64,000 bases of DNA from AP-15 sp050729795 (GTDB taxonomy: Bacteria; Pseudomonadota; Alphaproteobacteria; ATCC43930; CGMCC-115725), in the NCBI GenBank assembly GCA_050729795.1, contig JBOHME010000004.1:1-64000 (forward strand). The letters are read 5' to 3'. The notes beneath the pieces were generated by a model. The model did not search any database. It had not been told where the DNA came from and saw only the letters and a program-made list of their open reading frames with translations. The translations under genes were made by a program, and so were the position numbers. Positions 18,303 to 27,210 of the stretch are shown piece by piece; the stretch's first letter is position 1, and the number at the start of each line of letters is the position of its first letter.

Positions 18303-18595
18303 CGGGGTGAAGCAGCGGGGTTGGGAGTAGGGGTTCGTTAACCTCGAACGGCGAGGCTTCCGCTCAGGCGGGAACGGCAGGTGCCGGCCCGTGACGGAGG
18401 GCGGAGGCTATCGCGCCAATCGATCTCTCGCGGCGGGCAACAGGACGGACAGATGGCTGGGACGGGTCATGGGCCAGACTGGCCCCGTCCTGGCCGCTGA
18501 TCGTAGCCCTCCTGGCCTGCGCCCGAATCCTCGCGCAGCCCGCCGCACTGCTGCACGATCCGGATACCTATCTGCATATCGCTGCCGGGCGCTGG

Positions 18596-19933
18596 ATGCT
18601 GGCGCATGGCGCGCTGCCGGTGCACGACCCGTTTTCCTACACCTTTGCCGGTGCGCGGTGGGTGCCGCACGAATGGCTCGCCGAGCTCGTCATGGCTGCG
18701 GCGTATCGGGCCGGCGATTGGAACGGGCTGGTGCTGCTGACGATCGGCTGCTTCGCCGCGAGCCTCGCATTGCTGACCCGATTTTTGCTGCGCCAGGCCG
18801 AGCCGTTCTGCGCGCTGATCGTGGTGGCATTGGCCGCAGCGATGGTCGAGCCCCATCTGCTGGCGCGGCCGCATCTCTTAGCGATGCCGCTGCTCGTGCT
18901 CTGGTCGGGGGCGCTGTTCCGGGCCCGTGACATCGGCGCCGGCCCGCCCTTCCGGCTGCTGCCGATCATGGTGCTGTGGGCCAATCTGCACGACAGCTAC
19001 CTCTTCGGCCTGCTGCTCGCCTTCTATCTGGCGTGCGAGGCGGTGCTGACCGGGCCGGATCGGCGCATCGAGGCACGGCGCTGGGGCCTGTTCGCCTTAC
19101 TCTCGCTCGGCGCTTCGTTGGCGACGCCCAACGGCATCGCCGGCTTTGTCCAGCCGTTCCGACTGATGGCGATGCCGGCGCTGCAATCCTCCTTTATCGA
19201 GTGGCAGAGCCCGAATTTTCAGCAATTCCAGCCGGTCGAGATCATGCTGCTGGGGCTGGTGGCGCTCGGCCTCGCGACCGGGGTCAAGGTGCCGCCGATG
19301 CGGGTGCTGGTGGTGGTCGGGTTGTGCCACATGGCGCTCGCTCACAGCCGCCATGCTGACCTTCTTGGGCTGGTCGGGCCGCTCGCGGTGGCGGGCTCGC
19401 TCGGTCCGCAGCTCGCCCTAAAGATCGGCGCCGCGCCGCCTTCGCCAATCGGCCGCCTCTTTGGCCGGCTGGCCCGGCCGGCACCGCCGCGAGCATTGCT
19501 GCTCGGCCTCACCGTCGCGCTGATGCTGAGCCTGCCGGTGCTGCGGCACCCGATCGTGCGCGGTGACGATAATGCGACGCCGGCACGGGCGCTCGCCGCC
19601 GCCGTTCGGATGGGGCTCGCGGGGCGCGTCTTCAACAGCGAAGCCTTTGGCGATTACCTGGTGTTTCGCGGGATACCGACCTTTATCGACGGCCGCATCG
19701 AGCTCTATGGTAATGCGTTTCTGGCCGGCTATCTCGATGCGATCGACGGCGACGCTGGCGCCTTGCGCCGCTTGCTCGACCACTGGGGCGTCGCATGGGT
19801 CCTGCTCCAGCCAGGGCAGCCGGCCGCCGGCGATCTCGCCGAGCTGCCGGGGTGGCGGCGCGTCTATCGCGACGCGCGCGCCGTCATTTACGCTCGCACC
19901 GGCTCTCGGCCGCGGAGCACGGCGCTGCCGTGA
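18596..19933 (+). CDS. Multi-pass membrane protein of unknown function; N-terminus unresolved
   Basis: At least 445 residues with about nine hydrophobic helices and a soluble C-terminal part ending in VIYAR. Segments HDPFSYTFAGARWVPHEWLA and FIDGRIELYG recall large bacterial membrane proteins distantly like GT39 mannosyltransferases, so a lipid-linked-sugar transferase is possible but unproven. The first ATG is at 18596, yet protein-like sequence in the same frame runs back to about 18480 (AALLHDPDTYLHIAAGRWML just before it) without ATG, GTG or TTG. A frameshift near 18470-18490 or a non-standard start is likely. Confidence 0.65.
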   Translation: MLAHGALPVHDPFSYTFAGARWVPHEWLAELVMAAAYRAGDWNGLVLLTIGCFAASLALLTRFLLRQAEPFCALIVVALAAAMVEPHLLARPHLLAMPLLVLWSGALFRARDIGAGPPFRLLPIMVLWANLHDSYLFGLLLAFYLACEAVLTGPDRRIEARRWGLFALLSLGASLATPNGIAGFVQPFRLMAMPALQSSFIEWQSPNFQQFQPVEIMLLGLVALGLATGVKVPPMRVLVVVGLCHMALAHSRHADLLGLVGPLAVAGSLGPQLALKIGAAPPSPIGRLFGRLARPAPPRALLLGLTVALMLSLPVLRHPIVRGDDNATPARALAAAVRMGLAGRVFNSEAFGDYLVFRGIPTFIDGRIELYGNAFLAGYLDAIDGDAGALRRLLDHWGVAWVLLQPGQPAAGDLAELPGWRRVYRDARAVIYARTGSRPRSTALP

Positions 19934-19948
19934 TCCCCGGCATCCGGT

Positions 19949-20167
19949 CTAGCTGCCGCCGAGCGCGTCGATCTCGGCATCCTCCGGGAACCGTCCCAGC
20001 TGCTTTTTCGAAAAGGCGAGCCGGCCATCGACGGTGATCTCGAACACACCGCTGATGCCTTTGATCAGCTCGACCTCGGCGCCGTACTTTTCCTCGAGAC
20101 GTGCCCTCGCACGGAGGGCTCTGGGGAGATAGTTTCACGGTACGCAATATTCGATCCGGACCTTCAT
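19949..20167 (-). CDS. SelW/SelT/Rdx-family selenoprotein (in-frame UGA = Sec)
   Basis: A 72-residue thioredoxin-fold redox protein read through one TGA at 20137-20135. It starts MKVRIEYCVP, then U11, then NYLPRALRARARLEEKYG; C8 and U11 form the CxxU redox centre. Downstream, VELIKGISGVFEITVDG and LAFSKKQLGRFP are the conserved Rdx core, proving that the reading frame continues after the TGA, and it ends at TAG (19951-19949). The start has gagggg eight bases upstream. A hairpin just 3' of the UGA fits a bacterial SECIS. Homologues with CxxC are common; the partner is probably a thiol/peroxide system, unknown here. It converges on the 18.6 kb membrane protein gene. Confidence 0.88.
20097..20137 (-). 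promoter_or_regulatory. Predicted bacterial SECIS element with UGA codon
   Basis: After the UGA, 15 nt precede a perfect 6-bp stem (GCCCUC with GAGGGC) capped by the 5-nt loop CGUGC. A 3-bp lower stem (AGA with UCU) extends it across a 3-nt bulge. The loop begins 22 nt after the UGA and has G at its second position, within the accepted spacing and loop rules for SelB-binding SECIS. It lies inside the coding sequence. Confidence 0.7.
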
Positions 20168-20256
20168 TTTCGTAACCCCTCGGGGAACACCCCCGCCGTC
20201 GATCATAATACCGCCGTGCGGCCGGGGCCACGACCGCGCTTCTGCCGGGGAACGGG

Positions 20257-21801
20257 TCAGCTGGTGCGGAGCGGAATTTCCTTGAGCCCGAGCGAGCCGA
20301 GCGTCGCCAGCCCGGAGATCACCGCGGCGGCGAAGAACACCTGGGCAAAGGCCGCGCGCATGACCCGGTCGAGACCGGCGACCGGCGGCCGTCCGGAGGG
20401 CCGAGCCTGGGCGAGATGCAATAAGGCGATGCCGGGATCGGTGCCGAGCACATGGTGGCCGGGCAAGGCCAGCGCACCCTTGTCGAGAGCACCGACCAGG
20501 AGTGCGGTCAGCAGAGCCACCCCGAGCGCGCCGCCCATCAGGCGGAAGAACATCAGCACCGACAGGCCGATGCCGGTATCCTCGAATTCGAGCGCGTTCT
20601 GCACCGCCACCACCATCGGCGACAGCTGAAAGCCGAAGGCGAGCCCGAGCCCAGCGGTCAGCGCGGTGTCGCTCGCGACCCCGTTGCCCAGCCCGAAATG
20701 GGCGATCGCCGCGCACAACAGCGTCATCGCCGCGGCACCGACAATCGGATAGAGGCGGTAACGCCCGGTGCGGGTCACCAACTGCCCGGCGATGAACGAG
20801 CCCAGCACCGTGCCGCCGGTCATCGGCATCAGGCGGATGCCGGCCTGATCGGCGGGCAGCCCCGAAACGAGCTCGAAATCGAGCGGCACCAGGATGATCA
20901 GCGCGATCATCACCATCGAGGTGGCAAAAGCAGTCAGGCTGCCGATCGTGAAAATCCGGTTGGCGAACAGCCGCAGCGGGATCATCGGCTCGGCCGCTTC
21001 GCGCTCGCGCACGACGAGCAGACCGAGCAGCACGATCCCGATCGCGATCGGCACCAGCACATCGATGCGGCCCCACCCACCGGCCGCTTCGATCCCGGCA
21101 ACCCCAATCAGGATCGGCGTCGCCGAGGCGATAATCAGCGTTGCGCCGAGCCAGTCGATGACCGGCTTGCGCCGCGGCCGCGGCAGGCGGCGCAGGTTGC
21201 GGTTGCACAGCACGAGCGCCAATGCGCCAAACGGCAGATTGATCCAGAAGATCCAGGGCCACGACAAATCCTCGGCGAAAAACCCGCCGAGCACCGGACC
21301 CAGGAGGTTTGAGATCGCCATGACGCTCGAAAAATAGCCCTGGTATTTGCCGCGATCGCGCGGCGGGATCACATCGGCGATGGCCGCCTGCGAGACCGAG
21401 CGCAGACCGCCGCCGCCGACCCCCTGCAAGAGCCGCGCACCGATCAGCTCGAGCATCGTATGCGCCGAGGCGCACAAGACCGAGGCGGCGACAAACAGCG
21501 CGATCGACACCATCAGGATCGGCCGACGTCCGTAAAGATCGCTGAGCCGGCCGTAGATCGGCGTCGTCACCGTCGAGGCGACCAGATAGGCCGACACGAC
21601 CCAGGAAATCAGCGACCAGCCATTGAGGTCCTGGGCCATCGCCGACAGCGAGGTAGCGACGATCGTCTGGTCGAGGCTGGCGAGAAACATCGCCAGCATC
21701 AGCCCCGAGAGGATCGAGACAATCTCCGATCGCGACAGGGACAGCGTGGCTGATTGCGCCGGCGGGGCCATTAGGATCGCGTCAAGCTCGTCGGTTGTCA
21801 C
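20257..21801 (-). CDS. MFS transporter, DHA2 (14-helix) drug:proton antiporter type
   Basis: 514 residues. Motif A GRLSDLYGRRPILMVSI follows helix 2, the N-terminus has MFLASLDQTIVATSL (motif D1), and GPVLGGFF in helix 5 is the antiporter motif C. Length and 14 helices fit the DHA2/EmrB group of exporters. The start is a GTG at 21801 with a close gagg, or the ATG at 21771. The GTG lies in an 18-bp tandem duplication. No EmrA-type membrane fusion gene or regulator is adjacent. Confidence 0.85.
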   Translation of the reverse strand: MTTDELDAILMAPPAQSATLSLSRSEIVSILSGLMLAMFLASLDQTIVATSLSAMAQDLNGWSLISWVVSAYLVASTVTTPIYGRLSDLYGRRPILMVSIALFVAASVLCASAHTMLELIGARLLQGVGGGGLRSVSQAAIADVIPPRDRGKYQGYFSSVMAISNLLGPVLGGFFAEDLSWPWIFWINLPFGALALVLCNRNLRRLPRPRRKPVIDWLGATLIIASATPILIGVAGIEAAGGWGRIDVLVPIAIGIVLLGLLVVREREAAEPMIPLRLFANRIFTIGSLTAFATSMVMIALIILVPLDFELVSGLPADQAGIRLMPMTGGTVLGSFIAGQLVTRTGRYRLYPIVGAAAMTLLCAAIAHFGLGNGVASDTALTAGLGLAFGFQLSPMVVAVQNALEFEDTGIGLSVLMFFRLMGGALGVALLTALLVGALDKGALALPGHHVLGTDPGIALLHLAQARPSGRPPVAGLDRVMRAAFAQVFFAAAVISGLATLGSLGLKEIPLRTS

Positions 21802-21822
21802 TACCTCGTCGGTTGTGACTAC
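21787..21822. repeat. 18-bp tandem duplication over the DHA2 gene start
   Basis: Two copies of ctcgtcggttgtcactac differ at one base. The left copy contains the GTG start codon of the exporter; in the right copy the equivalent codon is changed. Confidence 0.75.
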
Positions 21823-21953
21823 AGGGCAAACGGCCGGGAGGGCAACAGCGGCGCGGCAGTGCGCCGGTCACGGCCGAGACGGCGGCATCCGGGGAATGGC
21901 CGGGTGCGCGCGAGCGGGCTATCCTTCATCGAGTCTTGCTAAGGAGGAGCGTC

Positions 21954-22880
21954 ATGCTGCCGGCCCCGGGGTTTCACCACATCCACCTCAATTCGGTCGA
22001 TCCCGACCGCGCCCTCGCGTTTTATACCCGCCAGTTCCCGTCTGCCGCGCGCGGCAGCTGGGGCGGGTTTGCGGCGCTCAAATCGCCGAACAACGTCATG
22101 GTATTGTTCACCCGGGTCGAGACACCGCCGCCAACCGGACCGCAAAGTGCGATCTGGCATTTCGGTTGGCACGTGACCGACTCGCGCGCCTGCCTCGAAA
22201 CCTTCAGGAGCCGGTCGGAGGTCGAATTATTGCCGCTCTACACCACCGAGGAGGGCGGCTCGGTGCTGATCTCGAGCGATACCTGGCCCAGCATCGGCAA
22301 TGTGCTTGGTCTCACCCGCTCGCAGATCGCCGAGGCCAGGGAGCGTGGTGTTGCGTCGGCCGGGACCGGTGGTTTCGCCTATATGCGCGGCCCCGACGAG
22401 GCCCTTGTCGAATATGCCGGCAATCACCCGACGGAGCGCTTCAACCATGTCCATCTTTACCAGGAGGACCCGATCGCCGCGCTCGTATGGTATCAGAAGC
22501 ATCTGAACGCACCGCTCCGGCCGGGCTATGAGCCGACCTCCGCCGGGATGTCGGGCGGCGGCGGGGCGGTGCGCGGATCGGACCGCACCTGGCCGGCGCT
22601 GGACCGCGAGGGGATGTTCCGCACCCCGCGCGCCGGGGTCGAGTTTGGCGACGTGTCGATGATGTGGTACGCGAACCAGGGCGAGACCCCACTGGTTGGC
22701 TCGCGCGGCCAGCTGCAGGATCATGTGGCGCTGTCGGTCGCCGATCTCGATGCCTGGGCCGAGAAGCTCCTCTCTGAAGGTGTGGCGATCATCGAACCGA
22801 TCTATCCGCTCGGCGACACCCGTGCCCTGATGATCGAGGGCCCGAGCCGTGAGGCGATCGAGCTGGTCGAAGTTCGGTAA
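21954..22880 (+). CDS. VOC (glyoxalase/dioxygenase superfamily) protein, two domains
   Basis: 308 residues built from two vicinal-oxygen-chelate modules. The first starts FHHIHLNSVDPDRALAFYTR, the second FNHVHLYQEDPIAALVWYQK, and the last strand carries IEGPSREAIELVE with a metal-ligand-like glutamate. An excellent aaggagg precedes the ATG at 21954. The family includes extradiol dioxygenases, glyoxalase I and resistance proteins; which reaction applies is not visible. Confidence 0.8.
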   Translation: MLPAPGFHHIHLNSVDPDRALAFYTRQFPSAARGSWGGFAALKSPNNVMVLFTRVETPPPTGPQSAIWHFGWHVTDSRACLETFRSRSEVELLPLYTTEEGGSVLISSDTWPSIGNVLGLTRSQIAEARERGVASAGTGGFAYMRGPDEALVEYAGNHPTERFNHVHLYQEDPIAALVWYQKHLNAPLRPGYEPTSAGMSGGGGAVRGSDRTWPALDREGMFRTPRAGVEFGDVSMMWYANQGETPLVGSRGQLQDHVALSVADLDAWAEKLLSEGVAIIEPIYPLGDTRALMIEGPSREAIELVEVR

Positions 22881-22898
22881 CTGAAGGTCTAGTTCAGA

Positions 22899-23815
22899 AT
22901 GGCTTCGTTCCAGACCAAGGAATTATTCTCAGAACAATTCGAACAGTTACAAAAAGTGGCGCCGCCATCTCCATTGTACCACTATACGGACCAAACCGGT
23001 ATACTTGGGATTATCCGAAGTGGGGAGCTTTGGGCAACCAAGATGCAATATATGAACGATACAATGGAGTTTGGATTAGTAGTCGAAGTAGCTAAAAAGT
23101 TATTAAAGAAAAGAGAAAATAGTTCTGCCGAAATGGAGCAACAGTTGTATGAATGGATAATCAGTAACTTATCTAATATTAGCCACGCCAACATCTGTTC
23201 TATTTCATTCTGCCATAATCCTGATTTGCTGAGTCAGTGGCGTGGTTATCCGGGCTCTGGGGTGGGGTTTGCCATAGGCTTCAACACAGATAATTTGTTA
23301 GAAGCAGCGTCGAGTAACCACTGTCGTCTCGGCCGCTGCATATATGACGAGACTGATCACATCAAAATTATCGACGAGCTGATCGATCAACTTGAGCAGG
23401 GAGCCGCTGTTTCCCGGATAAGGAATTTCCACATCAAAAGCCTTTTGCTCTTGGAAAGACGTTTGAGGCGGCCCTCATGAGGTATGGTGCGTTTTTCAAG
23501 GATCATTCTTTCAAAGAAGAAGACGAGTGGCGAATTGTCACTGATCTGAAATATTATTATGATCCGGCTTTTGACTTCCGTACCGGAAAATCTATGCTCA
23601 TTCCGTACTATCGCCTCGATGTCCGGCATGATTCTTGGAGAGAGAAGATTGTCGATGTCGTAGTCGGTCCTTGCCCATATCCAGAGAGTTCAAAGAAGGC
23701 AACAGAGGCTTTTCTTCTCAAAAATTACGTGGTGATGGAAAACCGTTGGACTTGGGGCCCACCCAGCTTGCACCCGCCGGTGAGGAATTCAACGATTCCG
23801 TATCGGAGTTGGTAG
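22899..23815 (+). pseudogene. DUF2971 gene broken by a frameshift
   Basis: The first frame (22899-23480) gives LYHYTDQTGILGIIRSGELW, YMNDTMEF and SISFCHNPDLLSQWRGY, all DUF2971 landmarks. The conserved C-terminal part (GAFFKDHSFKEEDEWRIV and VVVGPCPYPESS) lies in another frame that runs to 23815 and reads sensibly back to about 23440. The switch falls between about 23400 and 23440 and fits loss of one base. GC content is far below the neighbours, so this is probably a recently acquired, now inactive gene. DUF2971 proteins are often found with defence or mobile genes; none is here. A sequencing error cannot be excluded. Confidence 0.75.
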
Positions 23816-23862
23816 AACAAGAGCTTGGGCGCGAATCAGTCTCTAGGAATCACCGAACCGGC

Positions 23863-24744
23863 TCAGCCGGTCGGCAGCAGCAGCGCGGCAGCGCGCGCCC
23901 GGACCGCTTCCGGCAAAGGCGCTGGCCGCCGCGTGTCGAGATCGAGCTGGACGCCGAACTGATCTGCTCGGGCGAATTCGGCGCGGCTGCGCGGGTCGGT
24001 CATCCGGTGCACAAAGCGGATCGACGAGTTGCCGAGATGGGCGATGCCCGTCTCGACCAGATAGGGCGTGCCGGGGATCGGCGCGCTGCTGATCCGCAGC
24101 GCCAGCTCAAAGGTCGAGAAACCGCGCCGCGCGGTCTTCATCGACGCGCCGCCCATGCCGATCGCTGCCAGCGTTTGCAGCAACCCGTCGGTAAAGCGGT
24201 GCACAAAAGCCGCAAGCGAGAACCGGCTGTTCTCGTCGAGATCGCCCGGCTTCGCCCGGCCGCGCGCGCTGGGAATGGCGCCGGCCATCGATTTCGGCGC
24301 GGGCCGCCGTTCGATCGCCGGCCCGTCCCACCTTGCCACGTCCCACCTTGCCACGTCCCACTTTGCCAATTGTCGCCCGATGCCCTCGCGGCGCGCGGCC
24401 GGCAGGCGAGCCGACGGCAGCTCCCAGCTTTCCTCGACCCAGGTCACCGTTTCGCCCCCGGCCGAATCGACAATGCGGTGACCAAGCCGCAGGTCCGGAT
24501 CGAGCCCGAGCGGTGCGCTCTCGACATGAAAGCTGTCGCCGGCGCGCAGCTCGTGCACAAAGCGCAGATCGAACCGCCGGACAAACCCGCCGATGCGCAG
24601 TGTTTCGGCAACTCCGAGCCGGTCGGCCAGGTTCGCCCCGGCCATCTCGACCCGGTCGAGATAAAATGCGATCGTGAAATGCTCGGTGACGTCGCATTCC
24701 CAGGGCGCCACCGTGCTGCGGCAGGTCTCGCTCCAATCCGCCAT
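23863..24744 (-). CDS. Double hot-dog acyl-CoA thioesterase-like protein
   Basis: 293 residues. Two 4HBT-type halves are suggested by ECDVTEHFTIAFYLDRVEMA near the N-terminus (with the D-x-x-x-H pattern of such thioesterases) and the second half around FSTFELALRI and YLVETGIAHLGNSSIRFVH. The linker holds an in-frame 15-bp duplication that yields the repeat KWDVARWDVARWD at about residues 128-140. The substrate is probably an acyl-CoA, but that is inferred. It is divergent from glgX with a 189-bp shared upstream region. Confidence 0.65.
   Translation of the reverse strand: MADWSETCRSTVAPWECDVTEHFTIAFYLDRVEMAGANLADRLGVAETLRIGGFVRRFDLRFVHELRAGDSFHVESAPLGLDPDLRLGHRIVDSAGGETVTWVEESWELPSARLPAARREGIGRQLAKWDVARWDVARWDGPAIERRPAPKSMAGAIPSARGRAKPGDLDENSRFSLAAFVHRFTDGLLQTLAAIGMGGASMKTARRGFSTFELALRISSAPIPGTPYLVETGIAHLGNSSIRFVHRMTDPRSRAEFARADQFGVQLDLDTRRPAPLPEAVRARAAALLLPTG
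24327..24368. repeat. 15-bp tandem repeat inside the thioesterase gene
   Basis: The unit cccaccttgccacgt occurs at 24327 and 24342 with a third partial copy at 24357. It keeps the frame and encodes repeats of ARWDV in the interdomain linker. Confidence 0.85.
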
Positions 24745-24933
24745 AACCGGGTTCCATGATGTCGTAGGCGGCCATCAGATAGCATACGCCGCTTTCGGCC
24801 GGCGACAGATCGCGTCGCTGAGAACGCGCGGGCTATCAGTGCCGCGGGTGATAGTGGGCTTGCCAAGGCGAAGAGATTGAACCAAGCGGCGATAACGAGT
24901 GTTTTCGCTGTGCTCACAAATCCCGGGACGGTC

Positions 24934-27078
24934 ATGACCGCCGCTGTCAAGAAGATCCAAATCCGCGAGGGCCTGCCACACCCGCTCGGCGCCACCTGGG
25001 ATGGCGAGGGGGCCAATTTTGCGCTGTTTTCGGCGCACGCGACCGCGGTCGAAATCTGCCTCTTTGACAACACCGGCGAGCACGAGATCGCGCGCGTCGA
25101 ATTGCCTGAATACACCGACGAGATCTGGCACGGCTATCTGCCAGAGTTCGGGCCGGGGACGATCTATGGCTATCGCGTGCATGGTCCTTACGAGCCCGCC
25201 GCTGGTCACCGCTTCAACCCGAACAAACTGCTGCTGGATCCCTACGCGCGCGGACATTTCGGCGATCTCGAATGGAACCCGGCAGTCTTCGGCTATCAAA
25301 TGGAGTCGGGCGATGACACCACCTTCGACGAGCGCGACAGCGCGCCCTTCATGCCGAAATGCGTCGTGGTCGATCCTAATTTCGATTGGCAGGGCGAGCC
25401 CAGCCGCCGCGCCGTCGCCTGGGACCGCACGATCGTCTATGAAATGCACCTGCGCGGGTATACGAAGCTCTATCCCGAATTGCCGGAGGAATGGCGCGGC
25501 ACCTATAAAGGCCTATCTGGAAAGGTTCTCGAATACATCCGCTCATTGGGCGTGAGCTCGGTCGAGCTGTTGCCGATCCACACCTTTATCAATGACAGCC
25601 TGCTGCTGGACCAGGAATTGACCAATTACTGGGGCTACAGCTCAATCGGCTTTTTTGCCCCGGACCCACGCTACTCTCACGAACGCGAGCAGACCTTGCG
25701 CGAATTCAAGGAGATGGTGGCGCGCCTGCACGATGCCGGGCTCGAGGTGATCCTGGACGTCGTTTACAACCACACCGCCGAGGGCAACGAGCTCGGTCCG
25801 ACCCTGTCGTTCAAGGGCATCGACAACGCCTCCTATTACCGGCTGCTGCCCGACGAGCCGCGCTACTACATCAACGACACCGGCACCGGCAACACGCTCA
25901 ACCTCAGCCATATGCGGGTGATCCAGATGGTTGCCGACAGCCTGCGCTATTGGGCTGGCGAAACCCATGTGGACGGGTTTCGCTTTGATCTCGGCACGAT
26001 CCTCGCCCGCGAGCCGAACGGCTTTGACAATCAGAGCGGTTTTCTGAAGGCCTGCTGCCAGGACCCGCTGCTGCGGACCGTCAAGCTGATTGCCGAGCCC
26101 TGGGATTGCGGGCCGGGCGGCTATCAGGTCGGCGGCTTTCCGCCGGGCTGGGCCGAGTGGAACGACAAGTTTCGCGATGTGGTACGCGATTTCTGGCGCG
26201 AGGAAGCGCCGGCGAGCGCGCTGGCACCGCGGCTGTCCGCCTCGGGCGATGTGTTCAACCATCGCGGCCGCAAGCCTTCGGCGTGCATCAACTTCGTCAC
26301 CGTGCATGATGGCTTCACGCTTGCCGACCTCGTCTCCTACAACGACAAGCACAACGAGGCGAACGGCGAGGACAACCGCGACGGAAATTCCGATAACCGC
26401 TCCTGGAACTGCGGTGCCGAAGGTCCGACCGACGACGCGGCGGTGAACGAGCTGCGCGCCCGGCAGATGCGCAACATACTCGCGACACTGCTGTTGTCTC
26501 AAGGAACGCCGATGCTGCTCGCCGGCGACGAGTTTGGCCGAACCCAGAACGGCAACAACAATGCCTATTGCCAGGACAACGAGATCGGCTGGGTCAGCTG
26601 GGACATCGGCGAGACGGGGCAGTCGCTGATCCGCTTTGTCCAAAGGCTGACCGCGCTGCGCCACAAATACCCGATCCTGCGCCGCGCCCGGTTTCTGACC
26701 GGCGCCTACAACGAGGAGCTCGGGGTCAAGGACGTGACCTGGATCAGCGCGTCCGGCGCCGAGATGGTCCCCGAGGAATGGGACGACACGAGCACGCAAT
26801 GCTTTGGCATGCTGATGGACGGCCGCGCCCAGCCGACCGGCATCCGCCGGCGCGGCGAGGACGCGACCTTGCTGATGGTGCTGAACGGCTATCACGACCT
26901 CGTCGAGTTCACCCTGCCCGAGACCGCCGGCGGCTCGCATTGGTCGCTGTTGATCGACACCAACCTCGCCGAGGACGCGAAGCGCGGCAGTTTCGCCACC
27001 GGCGACGTCTATGGCGCCACCGGCCGCTCGCTGCTGCTATTCGCGCTTGGCCCCGAAGCCGCCTCTTCGCAACCCTGA
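24934..27078 (+). CDS. glgX: Glycogen debranching enzyme (isoamylase type)
   Basis: 714 residues. GlgX hydrolyses alpha-1,6 branches of phosphorylase-trimmed glycogen. An N-terminal CBM48 domain (PHPLGATWDGEGANFALFSA) is followed by a GH13 barrel. Catalytic residues are D352 in DGFRFDLG, E388 in IAEPWDCG and D459 in VHDGFTL. The open frame continues 19 codons upstream to 24877, but homology starts at the ATG at 24934. No other glycogen gene is adjacent; the next gene, an adenosine kinase, follows after 132 bp. Confidence 0.93.
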   Translation: MTAAVKKIQIREGLPHPLGATWDGEGANFALFSAHATAVEICLFDNTGEHEIARVELPEYTDEIWHGYLPEFGPGTIYGYRVHGPYEPAAGHRFNPNKLLLDPYARGHFGDLEWNPAVFGYQMESGDDTTFDERDSAPFMPKCVVVDPNFDWQGEPSRRAVAWDRTIVYEMHLRGYTKLYPELPEEWRGTYKGLSGKVLEYIRSLGVSSVELLPIHTFINDSLLLDQELTNYWGYSSIGFFAPDPRYSHEREQTLREFKEMVARLHDAGLEVILDVVYNHTAEGNELGPTLSFKGIDNASYYRLLPDEPRYYINDTGTGNTLNLSHMRVIQMVADSLRYWAGETHVDGFRFDLGTILAREPNGFDNQSGFLKACCQDPLLRTVKLIAEPWDCGPGGYQVGGFPPGWAEWNDKFRDVVRDFWREEAPASALAPRLSASGDVFNHRGRKPSACINFVTVHDGFTLADLVSYNDKHNEANGEDNRDGNSDNRSWNCGAEGPTDDAAVNELRARQMRNILATLLLSQGTPMLLAGDEFGRTQNGNNNAYCQDNEIGWVSWDIGETGQSLIRFVQRLTALRHKYPILRRARFLTGAYNEELGVKDVTWISASGAEMVPEEWDDTSTQCFGMLMDGRAQPTGIRRRGEDATLLMVLNGYHDLVEFTLPETAGGSHWSLLIDTNLAEDAKRGSFATGDVYGATGRSLLLFALGPEAASSQP

Positions 27079-27210
27079 GTGTTCCCGCCGCGCGCGTTCG
27101 TCCACACGGGGCGAGCGGTACGCCCGGCTCCCGGTCGGGCGCTTGCCGGCGGCGCAAACGCGGCTATATTCCTCGCCTCATCGCGCCCCACCGGATCCCC
27201 CACCTCCCAA

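Noticed and set aside
20135..21475. 446-codon minus-strand frame ending at the TGA of the selenoprotein gene
   Set aside because: Its body is an out-of-frame shadow of the DHA2 exporter; only the last ten codons belong to a real gene, the selenoprotein start.
23478..23480. TGA in the DUF2971 gene as a second selenocysteine codon
   Set aside because: Sequence after the TGA in that frame is not DUF2971-like; the conserved C-terminus lies in another frame and no Cys is expected there. A frameshift explains it.
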